A stretch of DNA of 64,000 nt from Massilia agilis (GTDB taxonomy: Bacteria > Pseudomonadota > Gammaproteobacteria > Burkholderiales > Burkholderiaceae_D), in assembly GCF_024756255.1 (NCBI RefSeq), contig NZ_JANUHB010000002.1, positions 62,001-126,000 on the forward strand. Reading direction: 5' to 3'. Positions 41,189 to 49,800 of this stretch are shown one piece after another. How positions within the stretch are numbered: the first letter of the stretch is position 1; each line of letters opens with the position of its first letter. Both the position numbers and the translations under genes were made by a program. The notes beneath the pieces are model-generated. The model ran no database searches and was not told the DNA's origin. It was given only the letters and a program-made list of their open reading frames with translations.

Positions 41189-42784
41189 ATGAGCGGCACC
41201 ACCACCAGATCCCCCGGTTACGTCCACGGCGAAGGGGAAGCCGCCCACCCGCACGGCTGGCGCCGCTGGTTGTTTGCCACCAACCACAAGGACATCGGCA
41301 CGCTGTACCTGTTCTTTTCGGTCACGATGCTGATGGTCGGCGGCGTGCTGGCAATGCTGATCCGCCTCGAGCTGTTCCAGCCCGGGCTGCAGTTCTTCAA
41401 TCCCGAGCTGTACAACGAGTTCGTCAGCCTGCACGGCCTCATCATGATCTTCGGCGCGATCATGCCGGCCTTCGTCGGCTTTGCCAACTGGATGGTGCCG
41501 CTGCAGGTGGGCGCGTCGGACATGGCGTTCGCGCGCATGAACAATTTCTCGTTCTGGCTGCTGCCGCCGGCCGCGCTGCTGCTGGTCGCCTCGTTCTTCG
41601 TGCCGGGCGGCGCGCCTGCGGGCGGCTGGACCATGTATCCGCCGCTGTCGGTCCAGATGGGGCCGGGCATGGACATGACGATCTTTGCCGTGCACATGAT
41701 GGGCGCCTCGTCCATCATGGGCGCAATCAACATCATCACCACCATCCTCAACATGCGCGCGCCGGGCATGGCGCTGATGAAGATGCCGATGTTCTGCTGG
41801 ACCTGGCTGATCACGGCCTACCTGCTGATCGCGGTGATGCCGGTGCTGGCCACGGCGGTGACCATGGTGCTGACCGACCGCCACTTCGGCACCACCTTCT
41901 TCAATGCGGCCGGCGGCGGCGACCCGGTGATGTTCCAGCACATCTTCTGGTTCTTTGGCCATCCCGAGGTGTACATCATGATCCTGCCCGGCTTCGGAAT
42001 CATCTCGCAGGTCATCCCGGCGTTCTCGCGCAAGCCACTGTTTGGCTACGCGTCGATGGTGTATGCGACGGCGTCGATCGCGATCATCTCGTTCATTGTC
42101 TGGGCGCACCACATGTTCGTGACCGGCATGCCGGTGACGGCCCAGCTGTTCTTCATGTACACGACCATGCTGGTGGCCATTCCCACCGGCGTGAAGGTGT
42201 TCAATTGGGTGGCCACCATGTGGAAAGGTGCGCTAAGCTTCGAAACACCGATGCTGTTCGCGGTCGGCTTCATCTGGGTGTTCACGATCGGCGGCTTTTC
42301 CGGGCTCATCCTGGCGGTCGCGCCCATCGACGTCCAGCTGCAGGACACCTACTACGTCGTGGCCCACTTCCATTACGTGCTGGTGGCGGGTTCGCTGTTT
42401 GCGTTGTTTACCGGTTATTACTACTGGGTGCCGAAATGGACCGGTCACATGTACAACGAATGGCGCGGCAAGTTCCATTTCTGGAATTCGCTGATCTGGG
42501 TGAACGTCACCTTTTTCCCGATGCACTTCCTGGGCCTGGCCGGCATGCCGCGCCGCTACGCCGACTATGCGGCCCAGTTCACCGACTTCAACATGCTCAC
42601 TTCCGTGGGGGCGTGGCTGTTCGGCTTGTCGCAGGTGTACTGGCTGTTCTTCGTCGTGATCCCCAACATCCGCGGCGGCGAGCCGGCCCCGGCCAAGCCG
42701 TGGGAGGGAGCGGAGGGTCTGGAGTGGACCGTGCCCAGTCCGGCGCCGTTCCACACCTTCGAGACGCCGCCGGCGGTCAAGTAG
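41189..42784 (+). CDS. ctaD: Cytochrome c oxidase subunit I, orphan copy
   Basis: A 531-residue haem-copper oxidase subunit with about 12 membrane helices. Haem ligands are His82 (HGLIMIF) and His395; His393 holds haem a3. Copper B ligands are His258, with Tyr262 in FGHPEVY for the cross-link, and His307/His308. The glutamate of HPEV marks an A1-type D-channel. The ATG at 41189 has GGGAG 7 nt upstream. Subunits II and III and assembly genes are absent nearby. An FNR-type box precedes it. Confidence 0.93.
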   Translation: MSGTTTRSPGYVHGEGEAAHPHGWRRWLFATNHKDIGTLYLFFSVTMLMVGGVLAMLIRLELFQPGLQFFNPELYNEFVSLHGLIMIFGAIMPAFVGFANWMVPLQVGASDMAFARMNNFSFWLLPPAALLLVASFFVPGGAPAGGWTMYPPLSVQMGPGMDMTIFAVHMMGASSIMGAINIITTILNMRAPGMALMKMPMFCWTWLITAYLLIAVMPVLATAVTMVLTDRHFGTTFFNAAGGGDPVMFQHIFWFFGHPEVYIMILPGFGIISQVIPAFSRKPLFGYASMVYATASIAIISFIVWAHHMFVTGMPVTAQLFFMYTTMLVAIPTGVKVFNWVATMWKGALSFETPMLFAVGFIWVFTIGGFSGLILAVAPIDVQLQDTYYVVAHFHYVLVAGSLFALFTGYYYWVPKWTGHMYNEWRGKFHFWNSLIWVNVTFFPMHFLGLAGMPRRYADYAAQFTDFNMLTSVGAWLFGLSQVYWLFFVVIPNIRGGEPAPAKPWEGAEGLEWTVPSPAPFHTFETPPAVK

Positions 42785-42794
42785 CAAGCGCGCC

Positions 42795-43244
42795 ATGAAG
42801 CGGGAGTGGCTGCTCAAGCGCAACTGCTCGCTGACGCCGCGCCAGCTCGCCACCGCGTACCTGTTGCTGTGCACCGGCAGCTTCGGCATCGCTTTCGTGT
42901 TCGCGCTGCAAGGCATCTGGATCGTGTTTGCGTTTGCGCTGGTGGAAATGGCCGCCGTCGGCGCGGCCTTGCTGCATTACGCGCGCCATGCGCTGGACCG
43001 GGAGCACATTGCGCTGTCCGAGCGCTGCCTGCTGATCGAGCGCGTGCTGGGCGCGCGCACCGAGCAAGTGCGGCTGGACCCGTACTGGACCCGCATCGCC
43101 CTGCCCGACCGCCACCGCGCGCTGATCGAGATCGAGTCGCGCGGCACCAGGATCGCCATTGGCGCGTTCGTCGATGACGCCACGCGCCAGCAAGTCGCTT
43201 CCGAACTGCGGCGCGAGCTGCGCGGCGCCTCCTTCCTCGCTTGA
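42795..43244 (+). CDS. DUF2244 membrane protein
   Basis: A 149-residue protein with two membrane helices (about residues 22–40 and 43–62) and a soluble C-terminal part containing the DUF2244 core (SERCLLIERVLGARTEQVRLDPYWTRI). It follows ctaD by 10 bp. DUF2244 genes often accompany cytochrome oxidase genes; the role is unknown. Confidence 0.82.
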   Translation: MKREWLLKRNCSLTPRQLATAYLLLCTGSFGIAFVFALQGIWIVFAFALVEMAAVGAALLHYARHALDREHIALSERCLLIERVLGARTEQVRLDPYWTRIALPDRHRALIEIESRGTRIAIGAFVDDATRQQVASELRRELRGASFLA

Positions 43245-43400
43245 AGCCTGCTGTGCCACCGCCCGGCGCGTTCCTGTCAGCATGCTCTTACACGCACACG
43301 GCTGGGCAACCGATGTTGCCGAACATTCTCCTTTTGCATAATCGTGTTTTCGGCGTGCACCGGCTGGTGTGTGCATACGCCAGAATGGAGAACCAAAAGA

Positions 43401-44318
43401 ATGAGCAACAAACAACCAGGCTGGGCCATCGTCATCCACGGCGGCGTGGGCGAGCCGATGGACTGCCAGGACGGCTGCGAGCGCGCCGCCGAGCGCGCGC
43501 TCGAGCGCCTGCGCGAGGGCGGTGAGGCGCTGGACGCGGCCGTATCGGCCATCGTAGTGCTGGAGGACGATGGCCGCTTCAATGCCGGCACCGGCGCGGC
43601 GCTGGGGCTGGACGGGGCCACCATCGAGATGGACGCCTCGGTCATGGATACGCGCGGGCGCCTTGGCGCCGTGGCCTGCGTGCGCGACGTGAAGAACCCG
43701 GTGCTGCTGGCGCGCTCGGTCGCAGAGACGCCGCACTGCCTGCTGGCCGGCGAAGGCGCCGACCGGCTCGCCCGCGCCCTCGGCCTGTCGCCCCACCCCG
43801 GCCCAAGCGACAGGCAGCGCGAGGAGCACCGCAAGATGCTGCACGAACTGATCGGATCGATGCCGGCGATGCCGGGCGTGGACAACGGCCAGTTCGCGCA
43901 GTTCTGGAATTACAACGTGCCGCTGCAACTGCCCAAGCGCGCCAAGTGCGACACGGTGGGCGCGGTGGTACGCGACGCCGACGGCAATTTTGCGGTAGCC
44001 GCCTCCACCGGTGGATCTGCCCCCAGCCTGCTAGGCCGCGTGGGTGATACCCCGATCGTTGGCGCGGGCTTTTACGCCGGTCCCGAGGGCGCAGTGGCGG
44101 CCACCGGCATCGGCGAACAGATCATGCGCCATCTGCTGGCGCGCACCGTGTACCAGTGGATCGCCGACGGCATGCCGCTGCAGCAGGCGCTGCAGCGCGG
44201 GGTGGACCTGATCGACAAGCGTTACGAAGTCGGCCTGATCGCGGTGAGCCGGCAGGAGGCCGGCCACGCCACCAACCAGAGCGAGGACATGCCGCACGCG
44301 CGGATCATTGGACGATGA
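43401..44318 (+). CDS. iaaA: Isoaspartyl peptidase / plant-type asparaginase
   Basis: A 305-residue N-terminal-nucleophile hydrolase made as a precursor that cleaves itself before Thr185 in AKCDTVGAVV. The glycine-rich loop FNAGTGAALGLDG and ATGIGEQIM are typical. In this cluster it most likely splits beta-Asp-Arg dipeptides released from cyanophycin into aspartate and arginine. It starts the iaaA–cyanophycinase–cphA' run and overlaps the next gene by 4 nt. Confidence 0.92.
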   Translation: MSNKQPGWAIVIHGGVGEPMDCQDGCERAAERALERLREGGEALDAAVSAIVVLEDDGRFNAGTGAALGLDGATIEMDASVMDTRGRLGAVACVRDVKNPVLLARSVAETPHCLLAGEGADRLARALGLSPHPGPSDRQREEHRKMLHELIGSMPAMPGVDNGQFAQFWNYNVPLQLPKRAKCDTVGAVVRDADGNFAVAASTGGSAPSLLGRVGDTPIVGAGFYAGPEGAVAATGIGEQIMRHLLARTVYQWIADGMPLQQALQRGVDLIDKRYEVGLIAVSRQEAGHATNQSEDMPHARIIGR

Positions 44319-45199
44319 AGACCGAACCGCACAGCACCGCAGCGCACGGCCACCTCGTGATCATCGGCGGCTGCGAGGACCGCCAGCACGACAAGGCGAT
44401 CCTGTCGCGCTTCGTCGAACTATCGGGCGGCGCGCATGCGCGCATCGTCGTCATCACCGCCGCCAGCGCCAGAGCGGACGAGATGTGGCAGGTCTATGAC
44501 AGGGCGTTTGCCGACATCGGCGTGCGCCAGTGCCAGCACCTGCACCTGCAGAGCCGGCGCGACGCCAACGACGAACAGCACATCGCCGCCATCACCGAAG
44601 CCGACGGCATCTTCATGACCGGCGGCGACCAGAAGCGGCTGCTCGCGCTCATCGGCGGCACGGCGCTCGACGCCGAGATGCACACCGCACTCAAGCTGCG
44701 CGGAGCCTGCATCGGCGGCACCAGCGCCGGCGCCTCGGCCATGTCGGGCCACATGCTGGCGCAAGGACGCGCCGAGCTCCAGCCCGAGAAAGGCGCGGTG
44801 AGCCTGGGCGCCGGCCTGGGCTTCCTGCACAAGGTGGTGATCGACCAGCACTTCTCCGAGCGCCAGCGGCTGGCCCGGCTGCTGTCCGTCGTGGCCGCCA
44901 ATCCTTACCTGCAAGGCATCGGCATCGACGAAGACACCGCCCTCGTGGTCGAGCGCGGCGTCGGCATCGAGGTGCTGGGCGAAGGCGCGGTCACCATCGT
45001 CGACGGCCGCCACATGGCCACGAACATCGCTGAAATCCACGATCACATGACGCCGGAACTGATCGACGTGCGCCTGCACCTGCTGCCGTCGGGTAGCAAA
45101 TATCGCCTGCCGGACGATGCGCACACACCGGAGCGCGCGCTGCCGCCCCCGCTGCTGGAGTTCCTGGAGAACGTCACCAAGCGGAACCCCATCTCATGA
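44315..45199 (+). CDS. cphB: Cyanophycinase, intracellular type
   Basis: A 294-residue serine exopeptidase of family S51 that releases beta-Asp-Arg dipeptides from cyanophycin. The nucleophile is Ser137 in GACIGGTSAGAS, with the upstream FMTGGDQKRLL and downstream DQHFSERQRLARLL blocks typical of the family. No signal peptide, so it acts on internal granules. The ATG overlaps the iaaA stop, and its own stop overlaps the cphA' start by 4 nt. Confidence 0.95.
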   Translation: MKTEPHSTAAHGHLVIIGGCEDRQHDKAILSRFVELSGGAHARIVVITAASARADEMWQVYDRAFADIGVRQCQHLHLQSRRDANDEQHIAAITEADGIFMTGGDQKRLLALIGGTALDAEMHTALKLRGACIGGTSAGASAMSGHMLAQGRAELQPEKGAVSLGAGLGFLHKVVIDQHFSERQRLARLLSVVAANPYLQGIGIDEDTALVVERGVGIEVLGEGAVTIVDGRHMATNIAEIHDHMTPELIDVRLHLLPSGSKYRLPDDAHTPERALPPPLLEFLENVTKRNPIS

Positions 45200-47343
45200 G
45201 AATCAAGGAACAGCGCCTCCTGCGCGGGCCGAACCTGTACGCCGCGACGCCTTGCCTGGTGGCGGAGATCGATGCAGCTGGCGGCCCTTGCATGCTGCCT
45301 GGCCTGGGGGAACGCCTGCTGGCGCTGTTGCCTGCACTGCCGCCTGCTGCTTGCGCCCGATTGGCGAGCGGCGCGAGCATCGTCGATGCCATCGAACCGG
45401 TTGCCATGCACCTGCAAACGGCGGCAGGCGTACCGGCCCCGTTCAGCCGCACCATCGCCAGCCAGGGCGACCAGTACCGCATCGTGTGCGGCCACGAGTG
45501 CGAGCAGGTGGCCGCGCTGGCGCTGGACACCACCGTCGACCTGCTCAACGCGCTGGTGCGCGGCGAGCAGTATCCGATGGCAGAGGCGCTCGAGCGTCTG
45601 CGCGCGACGGCCGCGCGCCACGCCATCGGCACCAGCACGGCAGCCGTGCTGGCGGCGGCGCACCGGCGCGCAATTCCGAGCATGCGCCTGCTCGACCATG
45701 CCAACCTGTTCCAGCTCGGCTGGGGCAGCCGCCAGAAGCGCCTGCAGGCGACCATCACCGGCGCCACCAATGCCATCGCGGTTGGCATCGCCCGTAACAA
45801 GCAGCTCACCAAGACCCTGCTGGAACAGGCCGGCGTCCCGGTGCCGGCCGGCGCCACCGTGGACAGCCTCGAGGACGCCTTGCGCGTGGCACGGCAGCTT
45901 GGTGGCATCGTCACCGTCAAGCCGCTGGACGCGAACCAGGGCAAGGGCGTCACCACGATGTGCGGCACGCCGGATGAAGTCGAACGCGCATGGGAACACG
46001 CGCGTGGCTACGGCCCGCGCGTCATCGTCGAGGAATACCTGGCGGGCCGCGACTACCGCGTGCTGGTGACCGGAACCACGGTCGCTGCTGCCTCGTGGCG
46101 CCGGCCGCCATTCGTCACCGGCGATGGGCACCTCTCCATGCGCGAGCTGGTCGAGCGCGAAAACCGCAACCCGGCGCGTGGCGACGGCCATACCAACGTC
46201 CTCACCAGGATCCCGCTGGACGAGTTGGCGGCACAGACCCTGGCCGCGCAAGGGTACAGCGCCGACTGTGTGCCTGCTGCCGGCGTCGACGTCCAGTTGC
46301 GCGGCAATGCCAACCTTTCCACCGGCGGAACCGCCGAGGACGTAACCGACCTGCTGCCGGACGAGACGCGCGAGCTTTGCGTGCGCGCGGCACGCACGAT
46401 CGGCCTGGACGTGGCCGGCATCGACATCGTCTGCGAGGACATCGCCCGGCCGCTGCGCGAACAGCACGGCGGCATCATCGAGGTGAACGCAGCGCCGGGC
46501 ATCCGCATGCACCAGTACCCCAGCCATGGCAAGCCGCGCGACGCCGGTGCCGCCATCGTCGAAGAGATGTTCGGGGAGGACGATGGGCGCATCCCGGTGA
46601 TCGCGGTCTCCGGCAGCACGGGCGCAACCACGACCACGCTTTTGATCGGCCACGCCGCGCGCATGGTCGGGCTGCGGACCGGCATGACGACCACCGACGG
46701 TGTGTACATCAGCGGCGACCAGACCATGCAAGGCGACTGCACCGGCTACCGCTGTGCGCGCAGTGTCCTCAGCTCACCGGAAGTGGACATCGCGGTGCTC
46801 GAGACCGGGCACGACGGCGTCCTGCAGCATGGCCTGGCGTTCGACCGCTGCTACGTGGCAGTGGTGCTGAACGTAGCGGACGACCGCCTGGCACCGGTCC
46901 AGGCAGTGGTGGCCCATAGCGCCTCGCGCGCCGTCGTGCTCAATGCCGAGGACGACCGCTGCGTCGCAATGGCTGCGGACCTGACCGAACGCATCGAAGT
47001 GCTCTACGTCTCGCTCGACGCCGAATACCCGGTGCTGCTGCGTCACCTGGAAAGCGGTGGACGCGGCGCCTACCTGCTGGACCACACCCTGGTGATCGCG
47101 GACGGCATGCGGCACAAGGCGCTCATCGACGTGCACCAGATGCGGATTGCCCTCGGCGAGGTCGCGCGGCACATGCTCGCCACGGCGCTGTCCGCCACCT
47201 GCGCGCTGGCCGCGTCGGGCTTTGGCGCCCTTGAGATCACGGATGCGCTGCGCAGCTTTACGTGGGACTGCAAGGCCGACGCACAATGCCAGAACGCGCC
47301 AGATGTGCACGGCGCCTCGATAGGCGCGGCGATGGATTCTTGA
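45196..47343 (+). CDS. cphA': Cyanophycin synthetase paralogue CphA' with dead Mur half
   Basis: A 715-residue CphA-family protein. The N-terminal domain and ATP-grasp half look intact: NQGKG at 247–251, RPPFVTGDG near 303–311, ENRNPARGDGHTNVLTRI near 322–339, NANLSTGGTAEDVTD near 371–385 and EVNAAPGIRMH at 429–439. The Mur-ligase half is degraded. Its P-loop reads GSTGATTTT (473–481), so the Lys of GTNGKTTT is lost, and the C-terminal Mur domain present in the convergent CphA is missing. It resembles the dipeptide-joining CphA2/CphA' type. Confidence 0.92.
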   Translation: MRIKEQRLLRGPNLYAATPCLVAEIDAAGGPCMLPGLGERLLALLPALPPAACARLASGASIVDAIEPVAMHLQTAAGVPAPFSRTIASQGDQYRIVCGHECEQVAALALDTTVDLLNALVRGEQYPMAEALERLRATAARHAIGTSTAAVLAAAHRRAIPSMRLLDHANLFQLGWGSRQKRLQATITGATNAIAVGIARNKQLTKTLLEQAGVPVPAGATVDSLEDALRVARQLGGIVTVKPLDANQGKGVTTMCGTPDEVERAWEHARGYGPRVIVEEYLAGRDYRVLVTGTTVAAASWRRPPFVTGDGHLSMRELVERENRNPARGDGHTNVLTRIPLDELAAQTLAAQGYSADCVPAAGVDVQLRGNANLSTGGTAEDVTDLLPDETRELCVRAARTIGLDVAGIDIVCEDIARPLREQHGGIIEVNAAPGIRMHQYPSHGKPRDAGAAIVEEMFGEDDGRIPVIAVSGSTGATTTTLLIGHAARMVGLRTGMTTTDGVYISGDQTMQGDCTGYRCARSVLSSPEVDIAVLETGHDGVLQHGLAFDRCYVAVVLNVADDRLAPVQAVVAHSASRAVVLNAEDDRCVAMAADLTERIEVLYVSLDAEYPVLLRHLESGGRGAYLLDHTLVIADGMRHKALIDVHQMRIALGEVARHMLATALSATCALAASGFGALEITDALRSFTWDCKADAQCQNAPDVHGASIGAAMDS

Positions 47344-47345
47344 GC

Positions 47346-47370
47346 GGCTGGGCAGCAGGACTGCCCAGCC
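47346..47370. terminator. Shared hairpin between convergent cphA' and cphA
   Basis: A perfect 10-bp stem GGCTGGGCAG/CTGCCCAGCC with a 5-nt loop fills the 33-bp gap between the two stop codons. No T-run is present on either side. Its core resembles the right arm of the dispersed repeat (GGTGGGCAGG…CCTGCCCACC), so it may be a remnant of that family used as a bidirectional terminator. Confidence 0.6.
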
Positions 47371-47376
47371 TGCGGT

Positions 47377-49773
47377 TCACGCCGTTTGCGCAGCAATCAG
47401 GTCGGCGCTCTCCGGATCGGTGACGCGCAGCGCCTCGATGAACACGCGCAGCGACGAGCCGCACGAAAACACCAGCACATCGCCCGGCGCGCACAGCGAC
47501 AGGCCCAGCCGGATCGCATTGCCGACATCGAGCTCGCGATGCAGGGTGTCCGATGGGCCGACCACTTCCTCTGCGCCTTCGAGGATCAGGTCCACCGTCT
47601 CGCCCGGCGCGCGGCCGCGCAGCGACGAGTCGTACACCACCAGCTCGTCAAAGCGCTCGCCGCACACTTCGCCAATCTCCAGCAAATCCTCGTCGCGCCG
47701 GTCGCCGGGTGCCGTCACGATCCCGACCAGCTGGCGCGGCAGCATGGCGCGCGCCATCTCCGCCATCGCCACGTACGCGGCCGGATTGTGGGCATAGTCG
47801 ACGATCACGGTCACGCCGCGCACGTCGAATACGTTGGTGCGCAGCGGATTGGTCTTGCCGTCCGAGACAAAGGTCGACAAGCCCCGGGCGATCTGCATGT
47901 GCAAAAAGCCGCAGGCCATCAACGCTGCGGCTGCCGCGAGCGCGTTGGCGATGTTAAACCGCGCCAGGCCGCCAAACGCGGCAGGCATGCTTTCCACCCG
48001 CAGCAGCTCGACCTGGCGCTTGCCGTCGGCAAGCACGATGGCGTTGTCCTGCAGGTAGGCGCCGCGCCCGCCGTCGCCCAGGTGCTTGAGCAGCACGGGG
48101 TTCTCCGGCTCCATCGAGAAGAACACCACCTCCGTGTTCGGCTTCAGCCGCCGCACCATCGCCACGCACAGCGCGTCCTGCGCGTTGAGCACCGCCGCGC
48201 GCGAGGCCGACGCCGCCACCACGGTCTTCACCTGCGCCAGGTCCTCGATGGTCTCGACGCCATCGAGCCCCAGATGGTCCGGCGACACGTTCAGCACCAC
48301 GCCCACGTCGCAGCGGTCGAACGCCAGCCCGCGCTTGAGGATGCCACCGCGCGCCGTCTCCAGCACCGCGAACTCGACGTCCGGCGCGGCCAGCACGGTG
48401 CGCGCCGACCAATAGCCGGTGCAGTCGCCCACCGCCACGGTCTTGCCGTTGATGTACACGCCATGGGTGGTGGTCACGCCCGTGACCCGGCCGGCCATGC
48501 GCGCGGCATGCGCGATCATCAGCGCCGTGGTGGTCTTGCCATTGGTGCCGGTGACCGCGACCAGCGGGATACGCCCGTTCGAATCGCCCATCAGGCTGTC
48601 GAGCACGGCCGCGCCGGCGTCCGGATGTTGTTGCAGGGCGATGTCCGATCCGGCGTTCACCTCGATCACCGCCCCGCCCTGCGCCGCCAGCGGCTGCGAA
48701 ATGTCGCGGCACACGATGTCGATGCCGGCCACGTCCAGCCCGACCGTTGCTGCGGCGCGCACGCACAGCCGGCGCGTCGGCTCGGGCAGCAGCCCGGTCA
48801 CGTCCTGGCCAGCATCGCTGCCTTTGTCGACCCGCCGGGCCGAAACAACGCGGCCGCCTGCGACCAGCACGCGGTATGCGCTGCCCTCGACGGCTCGCTC
48901 GACGATGATGCGCCGCGCGTAGTTGTGCGCCAATGCATAAGCACGCTCGATATCGTCGCGGGTGCTGCAGTTGACACTCACGCCCTCGCCTGCGTCCAGC
49001 GGCTTGACCGTGACCGGGCCGCCGACCCAGCGCGCCACCTCGAGCGCCTCGTCCAGCGAGCGCACGACGTCACCCTGCGGTACCGGCACGCCGGCCTCCT
49101 GCAGCAAGGACCTGGCGAGCTGCTTGTCGCTGGCGATCTTCGCGGCGACAAAGCTGGTCTCGCTGGTGGCGCCTGCCTGCAGGCGCCGCTGCTTGACGCC
49201 CCAGCCGAGCTGGAACAGGCTGGCGTCCTCGGTCAGCCGCTGCACCGGCACGCCGCGCTCGTGCGCCGCGGCCAGCACCGCCGCCGTGCCAGGGTCGATG
49301 GCATGCCGCGCCACGATCTCGCGCAGCTCGGCCAGGCGCGGGCCAAGGTCGAACGGCTGGCCGTGGCCGAGCGCATCGGCGATCTGCACCGCCAGCCGGA
49401 ATGCCGGTTGCGCCACGCTCTCCACTTCATAGGCGCAGACGATGCGCACGTGCCCGGGCCTGCGGGCCGCCGGATTGGTGCGGCCGTAGCTGACGTGTGT
49501 TCCGGCCAGCGTCTGCAGTTCCAGGGTCAGCTGCTCGACCACGCGCCCGAGATAGGTCCCCTCGCGCAGGCGCTGGGCAAAGCCGCCGCGCTGCCCGGTC
49601 GGCACCAGCTGGCCGTGCAGCGAGGGCAGCAGCGCGAGCAGTGCGTCGTTAAAGCCGGGGATGTCCTTGCTCGAGACGCCGTACAGATCGTCCAGGTCGA
49701 GCACGCTGAGCAGGCATGGGCTGTCGGCGTGGATGTTCGGTCCGCGCAGGAAGCGCTGTTCCAGGATGTACAC
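47377..49773 (-). CDS. cphA: Cyanophycin synthetase CphA with degraded ATP-grasp half
   Basis: A 798-residue CphA-family protein. The Mur-ligase half is complete: P-loop GTNGKTTT at 409–416, ETARGGILKRGLAFDRCDV, LNVSPDHLGLDG and VDYAHNPAA near the C-terminal domain. The ATP-grasp half is not. The Gly-rich loop reads DAGEGVSVN (260–268) instead of DxNxGxGV. About 71 residues between YRVLV (300–304) and DVTGLLP (324–330), present in CphA', are absent, and EVNAAPGxRMH has become EVNAGSDIALQ. The frame is intact, so this looks like specialisation, not a pseudogene. Confidence 0.92.
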   Translation of the reverse strand: MYILEQRFLRGPNIHADSPCLLSVLDLDDLYGVSSKDIPGFNDALLALLPSLHGQLVPTGQRGGFAQRLREGTYLGRVVEQLTLELQTLAGTHVSYGRTNPAARRPGHVRIVCAYEVESVAQPAFRLAVQIADALGHGQPFDLGPRLAELREIVARHAIDPGTAAVLAAAHERGVPVQRLTEDASLFQLGWGVKQRRLQAGATSETSFVAAKIASDKQLARSLLQEAGVPVPQGDVVRSLDEALEVARWVGGPVTVKPLDAGEGVSVNCSTRDDIERAYALAHNYARRIIVERAVEGSAYRVLVAGGRVVSARRVDKGSDAGQDVTGLLPEPTRRLCVRAAATVGLDVAGIDIVCRDISQPLAAQGGAVIEVNAGSDIALQQHPDAGAAVLDSLMGDSNGRIPLVAVTGTNGKTTTALMIAHAARMAGRVTGVTTTHGVYINGKTVAVGDCTGYWSARTVLAAPDVEFAVLETARGGILKRGLAFDRCDVGVVLNVSPDHLGLDGVETIEDLAQVKTVVAASASRAAVLNAQDALCVAMVRRLKPNTEVVFFSMEPENPVLLKHLGDGGRGAYLQDNAIVLADGKRQVELLRVESMPAAFGGLARFNIANALAAAAALMACGFLHMQIARGLSTFVSDGKTNPLRTNVFDVRGVTVIVDYAHNPAAYVAMAEMARAMLPRQLVGIVTAPGDRRDEDLLEIGEVCGERFDELVVYDSSLRGRAPGETVDLILEGAEEVVGPSDTLHRELDVGNAIRLGLSLCAPGDVLVFSCGSSLRVFIEALRVTDPESADLIAAQTA

Positions 49774-49800
49774 GTGGGTTTTCCTTGTCCGGGGGCGTTC

